DNA from: G963422275 sp963422275
GTDB lineage: Bacteria > Pseudomonadota > Alphaproteobacteria > Rhodobacterales > Rhodobacteraceae
DNA: 64,000 nt
Direction: 5' to 3'
Assembly (NCBI GenBank): GCA_963422275.1
Contig: OY729418.1
Span: forward strand, 3,720,001-3,784,000
The notes under the pieces are model-generated. The model had not been told where the DNA came from, made no database searches, and was given only the letters and a program-made list of their open reading frames with translations. A program made the translations under genes and the position numbers. This document shows positions 36,587 to 45,283 of the stretch, piece by piece (the stretch's first letter is position 1; each line of letters opens with the position of its first letter).

Positions 36587-37996
36587 CTACCCCGAATAGT
36601 ACATTTTGTACTCTACTGGATGGGGAGTGTGCTCGAATTGGAAAACTTCCTCCCATTTCAATTCACAAAAGCCATCGATCTGGTCCTTCGTGAAGACATC
36701 GCCGACAAGAAGGAAGTCCAAGTCGTCCATCAGGGAATCGAGGGCCTCACGAAGCGACGCGCAAACGGTCGGAACTCCCTCTAGTTCCTCAGGTGGAAGA
36801 TCATACAAGTTCTTGTCCATGGCTTCTCCAGGATCAACCTTGTTGCGAATTCCATCCAACCCAGCCATCAATAAGGCAGAAAATGCTAAATAGGGGTTTG
36901 CAAGCGGGTCCGGAAAGCGTGCCTCGACACGCTTGGACTTCGGGCTTTCGGTCCAAGGAATCCGCACGCATCCCGAGCGGTTGCTCGCTGAATATGCGCG
37001 GAGAACAGGAGCCTCAAACCCCGGAATCAGCCGCTTATAGGAATTTGTCGTCGGATTCGTGAACGCGTTGAGCGCTTTGGCATGCTTCAGAATTCCGCCA
37101 ATGTACCAGAGCGCTTCGTCGCTTAGGTCTGCATACTTGTTGCCAGCAAACACCGGCTTACCTTCCTTCCATATCGACATGTTGACGTGCATGCCTGTCC
37201 CGTTGTCTCCAGCAACCGGCTTAGGCATGAACGTCGCCGTTCTCCCATATGCATGCGCTACATTTTGAACCACGTACTTGTACTTCTGCAACTGATCACC
37301 TTGGTTGGTCAGAGACGAGAAAACCAACCCTAGTTCGTGCTGCGAGGCTGCGACCTCGTGGTGATGCTTGTCGACCAGCATCCCCATGCGCTTCATAGTG
37401 GACAACATTTCCGAACGTAGGTCCTGGCCAGCATCCGTCGGATTTACAGGGAAGTATCCGCCCTTGACGCCAGGCCGATGTGCCATATTCCCCATGGAAT
37501 AGTCGGTATCGCTATTCCAGGGCGAGTCCAAAGCGTCGATTTCGTACGAAACTTTTTGCATCTCGGTTGAGAACCTAACGTCGTCGAACACAAAGAACTC
37601 GGCTTCAGGGCCAAAATAGGCCACATCCCCAACCCCAGATGACTTGAGGTGGGCTTCGGCCTTCTCAGCAGTTCCGCGAGGATCTCTTTCATAAGGCTCA
37701 CCGGTGTCAGGCTCCACCACCGTACAATGAATGCAAAGTGTCTGTTCAGCGTAAAACGGGTCAAGATAGGCGGAGTTTCCGTCCGGCATGAGCTTCATGT
37801 CAGAGACCTCGATTGATCGCCATCCTGCGATAGAAGACCCGTCGAACATGAAGCCATCTTCCATAAAATCTTCGTCTACGTGATCAGCCATGACCGTCAC
37901 ATGCTGTAATTTGCCACGTGGGTCGGTGAAGCGCATGTCCACAAACGCGACATCCTCTTCGCTGATAAGGTTCATTACGTTTTCAGCACCGTGCAT
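36587..37996 (-). CDS. glnA: Glutamine synthetase, type I
   Basis: The 469-residue GSI-beta enzyme makes glutamine from glutamate and ammonia. Seen are the N-terminal FVDMRFTDPRGKLQHVT, the GS signature FDGSSIAGWRSIEVSDM, the metal-binding FGPEAEFFVFDD, VASQHELGL read within HEVAASQHELGLVF, the ATP-binding KPVAGDNGTGMHVNMSIWK, the substrate region NRSGCVRIPW and RFPDPLANPYLAFSALLMAG. The adenylylation tyrosine is in KNLYDLPPEE, so regulation by GlnE is expected. ATG at 37996 follows AAGGAT. It lies 50 bp downstream of glnB and is probably cotranscribed. Confidence 0.97.
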   Translation of the reverse strand: MHGAENVMNLISEEDVAFVDMRFTDPRGKLQHVTVMADHVDEDFMEDGFMFDGSSIAGWRSIEVSDMKLMPDGNSAYLDPFYAEQTLCIHCTVVEPDTGEPYERDPRGTAEKAEAHLKSSGVGDVAYFGPEAEFFVFDDVRFSTEMQKVSYEIDALDSPWNSDTDYSMGNMAHRPGVKGGYFPVNPTDAGQDLRSEMLSTMKRMGMLVDKHHHEVAASQHELGLVFSSLTNQGDQLQKYKYVVQNVAHAYGRTATFMPKPVAGDNGTGMHVNMSIWKEGKPVFAGNKYADLSDEALWYIGGILKHAKALNAFTNPTTNSYKRLIPGFEAPVLRAYSASNRSGCVRIPWTESPKSKRVEARFPDPLANPYLAFSALLMAGLDGIRNKVDPGEAMDKNLYDLPPEELEGVPTVCASLREALDSLMDDLDFLLVGDVFTKDQIDGFCELKWEEVFQFEHTPHPVEYKMYYSG

Positions 37997-38046
37997 TGCC
38001 TATCCTTCCAGTGTCCTTGGGCGTGAAAAAATCTTCTTCGCAAGCA

Positions 38047-38385
38047 TTAAAGCGCATCTTCGCCGGACTCGGAAGTTCGGATGCGGAAGGCTTGCTCAAC
38101 TGATGACACGAAGATCTTTCCGTCGCCAATTTTGTTTGTCTTCGCAGTCTTCAGAATGGCTTCGAGCACGGCATCAAGCTGGTCGTCGGCAAGCACTACC
38201 TCGATCTTAACCTTTGGAAGGAAATCAACAACGTATTCGGCACCGCGATAAAGTTCTGTATGTCCCTTCTGACGTCCAAAACCCTTTACCTCGACGACAG
38301 AGAGTCCTTGAATTCCAGCTTCCTGAAGCGCTTCCTTAACCTCGTCGAGCTTGAAAGGTTTGATAATTGCCTCAACTTTTTTCAT
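38047..38385 (-). CDS. glnB: Nitrogen regulatory protein PII
   Basis: The 112-residue trimeric signal protein senses 2-oxoglutarate, ATP/ADP and glutamine state and controls adenylylation of glutamine synthetase. It begins MKKVEAIIKPFKLDEVKEAL; the T-loop GRQKGHTELYRGAEYVVDF carries the uridylylation Tyr51; and DGKIFVSSVEQAFRIRT is the PII C-terminal signature. The start is the ATG at 38385, seven bases after AGGAGG. Position directly before glnA and the KGHTELYRGAEY sequence favour GlnB over GlnK; no amtB is present. A perfect palindrome lies 57 bp upstream. Confidence 0.95.
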   Translation of the reverse strand: MKKVEAIIKPFKLDEVKEALQEAGIQGLSVVEVKGFGRQKGHTELYRGAEYVVDFLPKVKIEVVLADDQLDAVLEAILKTAKTNKIGDGKIFVSSVEQAFRIRTSESGEDAL

Positions 38386-38441
38386 GGCGGTGCCTCCTGC
38401 CAACTTAGTGCACAAATCTCTGTTCAAACTTGATGAGACCA

Positions 38442-38459
38442 GGCAAGTTTAAACTTGCC
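38442..38459. promoter_or_regulatory. Perfect 18-bp palindrome between glnB and nnr
   Basis: GGCAAGTTTAAACTTGCC reads the same on both strands. It sits between the divergent glnB (start 38385) and nnr (start 38549) genes. A further copy of the inner arm, CAAACTTG, occurs at about 38425-38432. The lack of a loop suggests an operator for a dimeric regulator more than a terminator. It does not match the NtrC consensus. Confidence 0.55.
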
Positions 38460-38548
38460 AATTCCGGACCCAGTGTGCTCCAAAGAGCATACTAGTGCCT
38501 ATATTTTATGCGTGCTGCTAATGCAACGGTCAATTCGAGAACTAGAGT

Positions 38549-40090
38549 ATGAAAATCGCGTTAACAGAAGCCCAAATGCAGGCGATCGAACGTGCTGCCA
38601 TCGACACTGGCAGCGTTTCCGGACTGGAATTGATGGCACGTGCGGGAAAGGCCGCCGCAGTTCAGATTCTTGGCCACTTCACTGAGGATGAGTGCCGGTC
38701 AGCGCATGTTCTTTGTGGACCAGGCAACAATGGCGGCGACGGCTTTGCAATAGCAAGAAATCTTGCATCCGATGGCTGGGATGTCCGAGTTTGGTCGCTT
38801 CTTTCGCCGGAGCAGCTTCGCGGAAATGCCCGAAAGATGTTTTTGGATTGGTCTCAGCTCGGACCCGTCGGACAGATCGAGGACTTTGACAATCACGAGC
38901 AACCTGACAGCACTGTGGTCGTGGATGCTATGTTTGGGGTAGGGCTTTCGCGACCGATCGAGTACAACTCTCGCAATGCGCTCGCGCACGCCATGCGATA
39001 TAAGTTCTTGGTTGCAGTGGACATTCTTTCTGGAGTGTCATCAGATACTGGGAAATTCATGTCCAGTGAGCCAATCACACTTAGGCCTTCTAATATGACG
39101 ATCACCTTTCAATGCCCCAAACTTGGCCACTTCCTCGGAGACGGTGGATGGCTTAGCGGAAAGGTGTGTATTGTCTCCATCGGTCTTGAGGAGCAGGTTG
39201 GCGAAGTCCTGCGAGAGCAACGTTGTGTGCGAATAGTCGACGCAGACGATATCCAGACCAACCTTCTCATTCGCAAGTTTCCAACTCAGCACAAATACGA
39301 CCATGGCCATGTTCTCGTGCTGTCTGGCGGAAAGGGGCGGGGCGGGGCGGGGCGCCTCGCAGCACGATCCGCACTTAGGATCGGAGCTGGCCTCGTAACT
39401 CTCGGGGTGACTACCGAAGCGATATTGGAGAACGCAGCCCAGCTGAACGCTGTAATGATTTCGGAGATTTCCAATCCGAACGACTTGGACTTCGTTCTTG
39501 AAGATCAACGCATCAATGCAATTTGTGCCGGGCCCGGTCTCGGTGTAGGTGAAGGTACAAGGGAGCTTGTCAGAAGACTGCTTTCAAGCCGGCGTTACGC
39601 GGTTCTGGATGCCGACGCACTGACTGCATTTGAAGAGTGTCCAAACGAGTTATTCGGTATCTTGCACGAAAACGCAGTGCTCACGCCGCACCTTGGTGAA
39701 TTTCGGCGGCTGTTTCCTGAATTGGGTGAAAGGCTTTTTTCCGACTCAGGATTCTCGTCAGTTGACGCGGTACAACACGCAGCAACACAAGCATCCGCGC
39801 TAGTGCTTCTGAAAGGAGCAACAACTGTAATTGCTTCTCCTGGTCTGGACGGGGAGCGTTGGTGTGTTGCAGCGGGACAATCGGCCCCATGGCTTGCCAC
39901 GGCTGGATCAGGAGATGTACTCTCTGGACTGATCGCAGGTCTAATGGCACGCGGGTTTCCGCCACTGTTGGCTGCTCGATATGCTGCATGGATCCATGCA
40001 GAGGCCGCGCGACGCTTTGGACCTGGCCTGATTTCCGAGGACATTTCTGAGCAGGTCCCAAGTGTCCTCGGTAGCTTGATCTCGAATTGA
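38549..40090 (+). CDS. nnr: Bifunctional NAD(P)HX epimerase / ADP-dependent dehydratase
   Basis: This 513-residue protein repairs damaged (hydrated) NADH and NADPH. The N-terminal YjeF_N epimerase domain (about 1-210) has LCGPGNNGGDGFAIARNL and VVDAMFGVGLSRPI. The C-terminal ribokinase-like dehydratase domain (about 230-500) has RIGAGLVTLGV, ICAGPGLGVGEGTRE, VLDADALTAFEE, VLTPHLGEFRRLFP and ATAGSGDVLSGLIAGLMARG. In the loop where relatives read GGxxGMTGA the protein has SGGKGRGGAGR, encoded by a pentanucleotide repeat. Divergent from glnB-glnA, the usual order in Rhodobacterales. Confidence 0.93.
   Translation: MKIALTEAQMQAIERAAIDTGSVSGLELMARAGKAAAVQILGHFTEDECRSAHVLCGPGNNGGDGFAIARNLASDGWDVRVWSLLSPEQLRGNARKMFLDWSQLGPVGQIEDFDNHEQPDSTVVVDAMFGVGLSRPIEYNSRNALAHAMRYKFLVAVDILSGVSSDTGKFMSSEPITLRPSNMTITFQCPKLGHFLGDGGWLSGKVCIVSIGLEEQVGEVLREQRCVRIVDADDIQTNLLIRKFPTQHKYDHGHVLVLSGGKGRGGAGRLAARSALRIGAGLVTLGVTTEAILENAAQLNAVMISEISNPNDLDFVLEDQRINAICAGPGLGVGEGTRELVRRLLSSRRYAVLDADALTAFEECPNELFGILHENAVLTPHLGEFRRLFPELGERLFSDSGFSSVDAVQHAATQASALVLLKGATTVIASPGLDGERWCVAAGQSAPWLATAGSGDVLSGLIAGLMARGFPPLLAARYAAWIHAEAARRFGPGLISEDISEQVPSVLGSLISN
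39334..39353 (+). repeat. (GGGGC)4 pentanucleotide repeat inside nnr
   Basis: Four exact tandem copies of GGGGC lie in the coding sequence, preceded by AAA. The unit is not a multiple of three, so any gain or loss of one copy shifts the frame and would truncate the dehydratase domain. The reading frame is open with four copies. Confidence 0.8.
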
Positions 40091-40161
40091 GTATTGTACA
40101 GTATTCATCGGGCCACCAAAAAAGATCCAGCAGAGGGTGCGACCGGTATCGTCGAAGCTCA

Positions 40162-41020
40162 GGAACCTCTGATTTGGAGGGGTTTCTAGTTTTGGCTGCG
40201 GAAACTGCCCTTCCGGCTGCGCCGGTCAGTTTTCTGCGGGACGGAAGCCCCAAATGCGCGTTTTCGGGGCGGAATCGCCGCCGTTTCAGCCCCCGCAGGG
40301 CCGGTCTGGCAAATTCCGGATACACTTCTCCCCTGTCACCACAGGTGCGGCTGGGCAATCATCAGGTGCGAGAAGTCCGGAAGCAGCGCAAGCCCATGTC
40401 GCAGCCGAACAGCCGCTTGACGATCCGGAACGGATGCTCCACCCGCGCCCGCACCCTAGTCTCCGCCAGAGCCGCCGCGCTGCCCGGTGCTTGCCTGGGT
40501 TCATGGCAATGTGCCACGAAATCTCGCGATGCGCGTGCTCCGCCCGCTACCGATCTCGTGATATCCGGCGTCAGTCCGGACCCGCTTCTTCTCGCCGTGC
40601 AGAAGCCGGTCTGAAGGCATCAGGCCGCGACGCTGGCGGCCGTTCCCTCCGGATGGTGCACCAGCAGCTACCCCCGGCAAGGTGCCGGACGCTCTCCGCC
40701 TCGCAAATAGGTCTTCCATCGCCGGGTCGCTCAGGTTGCAGAACTGCTGAACGCAGTGCACGCGCAACATCGCCGGCAACGGATGTGCCGGTGCAATGCG
40801 ATCCCCCAATCGCGCCTAGGGGATCAGTCCGTCCATCCGTTCCAGAAAGATCTCGCGGCGCTTCTTAAGTTTCTTGAAGTCATGTTCGAGGCTTGCAAAG
40901 GTCAATTGCCGAAGGCGCTGCATGTTGTGATCCCGCGAAAGAAAGGCGTGGCGCAAGACAGCAGGCGGACACCGGATGCACAATGCCACGCTTAAAATCA
41001 GGTTATATTCAGAGAATTGC
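40162..41020 (-). mobile_element. Degenerate IS5-like element, type IS5-A copy 3
   Basis: The left end GGAACCTCTGATTTGGAGG (40162 on) and right end TCAGAGAATTGC (41009-41020) are the type-A ends. The content repeats copy 1 in the same orientation, with the C-terminal part on the left (reversed reading of MNPGKHRAA and GWSIRSGS) and the N-terminal TFASLEHDFKKLKKRREIFL on the right. Internal deletions and frameshifts leave about 0.86 kb. An IS1595-B remnant begins within a few bases of the right end. Confidence 0.78.
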
Positions 41021-41022
41021 TT

Positions 41023-41476
41023 ATGCACATGGTTCCGGCGACACAAGGCATTGTGTCCGGGATGTCGGGTGATGGAATGTTCGCATGACATTCTTGACGT
41101 GGAACCGTCCCATGACCGAAATCCCCGCTAGCCTCATCGCCTTCCAGCGCCTGTTCCCCGACGACGACGCCTGTGCCTGGCGGCTCATCGCCGTCCGATG
41201 GCCACCCATTGCAACGCCAAGGATCTCGGCAACTTCGCTGTGCGCAACACCGCCGCGACCGCGATCGTCAAGACAGACGGCTGGAGCGGCTGCAGCGCGG
41301 TGCCTCGGGACCGCCACCGGCCCCATGTCGTCGGCGACAGGCCCGCCCATGAAACCCTCGCCTGGATCCACACCGCGTTCTGCAACCTCAAGGGCTGGGC
41401 GCGGAGCGTCTATCACGGGCTGCGCGCCAAACCTCACCCTGCCGCATCTTGATCAAACCGGAACCAAGTATATAAG
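41023..41476 (+). mobile_element. IS1595-like remnant, type IS1595-B (middle deleted)
   Basis: The left end GCACATGGTTCCGG (41024 on) and right end CCGGAACCAAGT (41458-41469) are inverted to each other. The start of the transposase reads MTEIPASLIAFQRLFPDDDA, typical for the ISSpo-like zinc-ribbon group of IS1595. The end reads TDGWSGCSAVPRDRHRPHVV then AHETLAWIHTAFCNLKGWAR and VYHGLR, the C-terminal catalytic part. The zinc-ribbon and first catalytic section between them are missing and the frames differ. Confidence 0.75.
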
Positions 41477-41589
41477 CAGTTTCAGAGGGTCCCTAAAGCC
41501 GCTGTGCGATTATTAAACTAAATTCCGAGCATGGTATGGAAGTTTGCTCTCGCATCCCATACCTCAAACTGTTAATTGGGTAAGGCCCC

Positions 41590-41595
41590 TATAAT
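41590..41595 (+). promoter_or_regulatory. Probable -10 element of tRNA-Leu (and tig)
   Basis: A perfect TATAAT lies 28 bases before the tRNA 5' end. The -35 region is poor (about AACTGT at a 17-base spacing). Confidence 0.5.
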
Positions 41596-41622
41596 AGCCA
41601 CATATGCTTGGAGCAGGCTAGG

Positions 41623-41707
41623 GCGGGTGTGGCGGAACAGGAAGACGCACCAGATTTAGGATCTGGCGCCGCAAGGCGTGGGGGTTCAAATCCCTTCACC
41701 CGCACCA
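41623..41707 (+). tRNA. tRNA-Leu (anticodon UAG), CCA encoded
   Basis: The acceptor arms GCGGGTG (41623-41629) and CACCCGC (41697-41703) pair fully, followed by discriminator A and CCA. The anticodon stem CCAGA/TCTGG encloses the loop TTTAGGA, with anticodon TAG at 41657-41659. A long variable arm (GCGCCGCAAGGCG region) marks it as class II, consistent with leucine. The T arm GGGGG-TTCAAAT-CCCTT is present. The gene is 24 bases upstream of tig, a common position in this group. Confidence 0.96.
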
Positions 41708-41730
41708 CAAACGCAAAAGGAAGCGTTTCG

Positions 41731-43260
41731 ATGGAAACTACCGAAATTGTTAATGACGGACTCTGCCGTTTATATCAAATTGATTTGGATGACGGTGAGG
41801 TTGAGGCGAAGCTGGAAGAACGAATCAACGAGATCCAGCCAACGTTCGCCTTGCATGGCTTCCGTTTGGGGAAGGTGCCGAAGCGGTTGATCTGGAGCAA
41901 GTTCGGCAGTTCTGTGCGAACTGAAGTATCAAAGAAGTACCTTGATGACGCATATGAGAAATTGTTGTCGGAATTCAAAGGAAAACTTGCAGCCCGGCCA
42001 CAAGCCAAACTTGTCACTAACGAGGAAAATAAAATTCTTGGACTTAAAGTTTACCTTGAGTTGCAACCTGAAATTCCAGACCTAGACCATTCAACCTTGA
42101 AGGTTGAAAGACCGGTTCAGGCTGACGAGTTCAAATTAAACCGCCGCGAGAAAATTGAAGTCATGAGATCACTGCATAAAAGCTTTCGCGAGCGAAGTGA
42201 AAACAGTCCAGCACAGCTTGGGGACCTAGTGGAATTCGAGCGCTACCAGATCAGTGATGGCAAAAGGGATAAGGCAATTGAATTGGACAGAGGGGTTGTG
42301 CTTCTCTCCACCGAGGAAATCGAAATGGATGTGGTCGCAGGCCAGCTGGTTGGTCAAAAGGTATCTGATACGTTCGTGACCGTAATCGATCCCAAGCGAT
42401 CACGATTCTTTTTCGATATGGATCCGCCGGGCGGTTCGTGCGAGATCGCCATTTACTCCGTGTGTGAGCCTGTGCCAGCTGACGACAGCACTATTTTCGC
42501 AGAAATGGAGTGTGAAAATCTCGACGAGGCAGTGGAGAAATGGGAATCCCATTCCAAGGAACTCTTTCAACTTCAGGCATCGCATGTTTGGCGTGCAAAC
42601 TTAGGCAAGGCATTGATGCGGTCACTGGACTTTGAGGTTCCGCCGACGGTGCATGCGTTTCACAATGAGGTTGCATCCGGAGTAAGAATGTTTCCTGAGT
42701 CGCGCGCATGGCAGGAAATGGCTAAACCTTCGGGGCATGCGGACGCGGAAACCGCCGAAAACAGTCCTGTTGTCGCATCCGAGTCGAAGGAGGACAAAAG
42801 AGAAAAATACCATAGGGCGCGATTTCGAAAGCGCTTGCTGGCTATGACAGTGGGCCGTGCTAGGTTAGCAATCTACTTCGAGCATATCGCTTCAAAACAC
42901 AAGATATCGGTGTCCGAGAGTGAGTTGAAACGTGAGCTAGAAAGGCAGAACAAACTCGGGCTCATGTCTATAACCGAAAATGAAAGCGACGAAGAACTGC
43001 GAGCTAAACTATTCACCATTCGCAATAGTTTGCTGCGGAAGAAAGTCGAAGATTTCTTAATCCAGCTTATCGATGTATCCAAAAAGGAATATACTGTTTC
43101 CGCCCTGTTTCCTCAGTATTACAGCTTGCTTTCTACATTACAGAAAAGCCATTTTAAGGTAAACCCTGAGAGCGACAGCTCTATGGATGGCGTTGAAGCC
43201 GCAATCGCAACAAACGATGATGAAGAGCACCCGCCGAACCTGCTTCGAATTGAACGGTGA
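41731..43260 (+). CDS. tig: Trigger factor
   Basis: The ribosome-associated chaperone, 509 residues from the ATG at 41731 after AAAAGGAAG; the open frame upstream reads through the tRNA and is not coding. The ribosome-binding N-terminal domain has LHGFRLGKVPKRLIWSKFG, a form of the GFRxGxxP signature. The middle PPIase-like domain (about 150-250) begins ENSPAQLGDLVEFERYQISD and is poorly conserved. The C-terminal arm domain is rich in charged helices (for example RRKR-like and ELKRELERQNKLGLM) and is longer than in E. coli (432 residues in total there), with an extra charged stretch near residue 360 (ASESKEDKREKYHRAR). It precedes clpP, as is usual. Confidence 0.9.
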   Translation: METTEIVNDGLCRLYQIDLDDGEVEAKLEERINEIQPTFALHGFRLGKVPKRLIWSKFGSSVRTEVSKKYLDDAYEKLLSEFKGKLAARPQAKLVTNEENKILGLKVYLELQPEIPDLDHSTLKVERPVQADEFKLNRREKIEVMRSLHKSFRERSENSPAQLGDLVEFERYQISDGKRDKAIELDRGVVLLSTEEIEMDVVAGQLVGQKVSDTFVTVIDPKRSRFFFDMDPPGGSCEIAIYSVCEPVPADDSTIFAEMECENLDEAVEKWESHSKELFQLQASHVWRANLGKALMRSLDFEVPPTVHAFHNEVASGVRMFPESRAWQEMAKPSGHADAETAENSPVVASESKEDKREKYHRARFRKRLLAMTVGRARLAIYFEHIASKHKISVSESELKRELERQNKLGLMSITENESDEELRAKLFTIRNSLLRKKVEDFLIQLIDVSKKEYTVSALFPQYYSLLSTLQKSHFKVNPESDSSMDGVEAAIATNDDEEHPPNLLRIER

Positions 43261-43352
43261 AAGAGATTGTGCATTGATATAATGAATCATGGGATAAGAT
43301 TCACGGCCTGCCCGATGTGAACGCGTTCGAGGCGCCGCAGGAGAATGAATAG

Positions 43353-43982
43353 ATGAAGGACTCGGTTGAGACGTACACAAACACGCTTGTACCTATTGTC
43401 GTCGAGCAGACGTCTCGGGGCGAGCGCAGCTATGACATTTACTCCCGACTGCTCAAGGAGCGAATTATCTTTGTTGCTGGGACTGTGCACGATGCAATGG
43501 CGACCTTAGTCGTTGCCCAACTTTTATACCTAGAGTCGGAGAACTCAAAGAAAGAGATAGCTATGTATATAAACAGTCCAGGTGGCCTCGTCACATCAGG
43601 GCTGTCAATTTATGATACAATGCAGTACATTCGCCCTTCTGTCTCAACGCTTGCTGTGGGCCAAGCAGCTTCGATGGGTTCCTTGCTTTTAGCTGCGGGC
43701 GAGAAAGGAATGCGTTATGCTCTTCCAAATAGCCAGATACTGTTGCACCAACCTTCAGGTGGGTTCCAAGGGCAGGCAACAGATATCTCGATCCACGCAC
43801 GTGAGATATTAGACCTGAAGGCGAGGTTGAACAAGATACTCGTAAAGCACACGGGACAGACTCTCAAGCGGGTTGAGAATGCACTTGAGAGAGACAATTT
43901 TATGACGCCCTCTGAAGCCAAGGAGTGGGGCCTGATCGATTGCATTGTCGACTCGCGCGACAAACTAGGCGACAAGGAGTAA
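43353..43982 (+). CDS. clpP: ATP-dependent Clp protease proteolytic subunit
   Basis: The 209-residue serine protease subunit. The catalytic Ser is in AVGQAASMGSLLLAAG, the His in NSQILLHQPSGGFQGQ and the Asp in ILDLKARLN; SRLLKERIIFVAG and MYINSPGGLVTSGLSIYDTM are also typical. ATG at 43353 with GGAG upstream. It would form a tetradecamer that works with ClpX or ClpA. The expected neighbour clpX is 4.2 kb downstream beyond a block of IS debris. Confidence 0.96.
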   Translation: MKDSVETYTNTLVPIVVEQTSRGERSYDIYSRLLKERIIFVAGTVHDAMATLVVAQLLYLESENSKKEIAMYINSPGGLVTSGLSIYDTMQYIRPSVSTLAVGQAASMGSLLLAAGEKGMRYALPNSQILLHQPSGGFQGQATDISIHAREILDLKARLNKILVKHTGQTLKRVENALERDNFMTPSEAKEWGLIDCIVDSRDKLGDKE

Positions 43983-44149
43983 AAGAATATACAGAGCAAT
44001 CTCTGTTCAATTTTCCCTTTCGTCTTAGGCTTGCTGCACGGGGCCCTGTCGAGCAGGGCTTCGTAATCCCTGCCGTCCCGCTTCTGCGCATCTCGCATCC
44101 ACGGCTTTGAAACAGCTTATGTTCTTTGCGTTCTCCAAATCCCTGAGTG

Positions 44150-44246
44150 GAGTTCTCATCGTCGAAGGGTACCTTGATTGCCCTTCAACGATAGGGCATA
44201 GTTGCCGCCACGGGCGATCATCGCTCGGCTATCGGTCGTAAACATA
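44150..44246 (-). mobile_element. ISAs1-family transposase fragment
   Basis: On the minus strand about 30 residues, including SRAMIARGGNYALSLKGNQG, match the conserved AxxIxxxGGDYxLALKGNQ block of ISAs1-type transposases. The fragment stops exactly where the IS1595-A element begins at 44247, so that insertion may have cut it. The other half is not found nearby. Confidence 0.6.
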
Positions 44247-45283
44247 GGCTCTGTTCGCACTTCGCAGGCGCATGTGCTATGCTGGGTTCCGACTTGCATT
44301 GACCATGGGGAGCAAAACAATGGATCGGGCACGGTTTCGGGACTGGGTTTCCAGCATGGATGAGCTGACGGCGACGCAGCGCCGGGAGGCTGCGGCGGTT
44401 CTGTCGGATCCGCCGGAGGGCGAAGCCTCTCTGGCGGCAATCGAGCTGGGGGTCGGCGAGGAGCGCCGCTGTCCGCACTGCGGCACCGGCGGCGCGGTGT
44501 CGCGGGGCAAGTCGCGCGGCCTGCGCCGCTATCGCTGCAAGTCCTGTGGCCGGACTTTCGGCGCGCTCACCGGCACGGCGCTGTCCGGGCTGCACCGCAA
44601 GGAGCGGTGGCTGTCCTTCGCCGCGTCGCTTGCCGAGGGCGAGACCATTCGCGGGGCTGCGGCGCGCTGCGGGATTGCGCCGAGCACGGCGTTCCGCTGG
44701 CGCCACCGCTTCCTGGCGGCGGTTCGGCAGTCGCCGGACCGGCTCGCCGGGATCGTCGAGGCCGACGAGACCTTCGTGCTCGAAAGCCGCAAGGGCGAGC
44801 GGAACCTGAACCGCAGGCCACGCCGACGCGGCGGCAAGGCGCGCAAGCGCGGCCTGTCGCGCGAGCAGGTGCCAATCCTGGTCGCCGCCGATCGTGGCGG
44901 CGCGACCCTCAGCCGGCACCCTGCCGAAACTCGACGCGGACAGCGTGAAGCGGGCGCTGGCGCCGGTGATCGCCCCGGACGCCCTGCTCGTCTCCGACGC
45001 CGGTCGCTGCCATCGCCCCGCTGCCGCGGCGCTCGGCATTCTTCACCAGAGCGTCAACCGCTCCGCCGGCGAGCGGGTGCGCGGGGCCGTGCACATCCAG
45101 ACGGTCAACAGTCGCCACAGTCAGATCAAGGGCTTCTTGCGGCGCTTCCGCGGCATCGCCACCAAATACTTGGACAGCTATCTGAGGTGGTTCCATCTCG
45201 TCATCCTCGGCAGGCATCCATCGCCAAGAGCCTGTCTCGCGGCGGCCAGCGTCAGGACATGCCTGCGATTCGCGAATTGAGCC
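44247..45283 (+). mobile_element. IS1595-like element, type IS1595-A, near full length
   Basis: Inverted repeats of 23 bases at 44247-44269 and 45261-45283 agree at 18 positions and define a 1037-bp element. The bordering eight bases (TAAACATA left, AACAAAAA right) are not a clear target duplication. All other type-A copies in the window are deleted versions of this one. Confidence 0.82.
44320..45280 (+). pseudogene. IS1595 family transposase, frameshifted
   Basis: From the ATG at 44320 (MDRARFRDWVSSMDELT) the frame gives a zinc ribbon with CPHCGTG and CKSCGRTFGALTGTALSGLH, a helix-turn-helix with GAAARCGIAPSTAFRWRHRF, and the first catalytic Asp in IVEADETFVLESRKGE. Near 44905-44915 a one-base loss moves the rest to another frame. 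That frame reads GTLPKLDADSVKRALAPVI, DALLVSDAGRCHRPAAAALG with the second Asp, and NSRHSQIKGFLRRFRGIATK with the C-terminal catalytic residue, ending near 45280. The site has no typical slippery sequence, so this looks like a mutation, not programmed frameshifting. Confidence 0.82.

Noticed and set aside
44043..44059. Hairpin GCCCTG-tcgag-CAGGGC after clpP as a terminator
   Set aside because: The stem is only six pairs, about 60 bases past the stop, and has no T tract; it may be part of IS debris.
44895..44930. Programmed frameshift in the IS1595-A transposase
   Set aside because: There is no slippery heptamer and no stimulating structure is evident; IS1595 transposases are normally one frame, and the other copies are also decayed.
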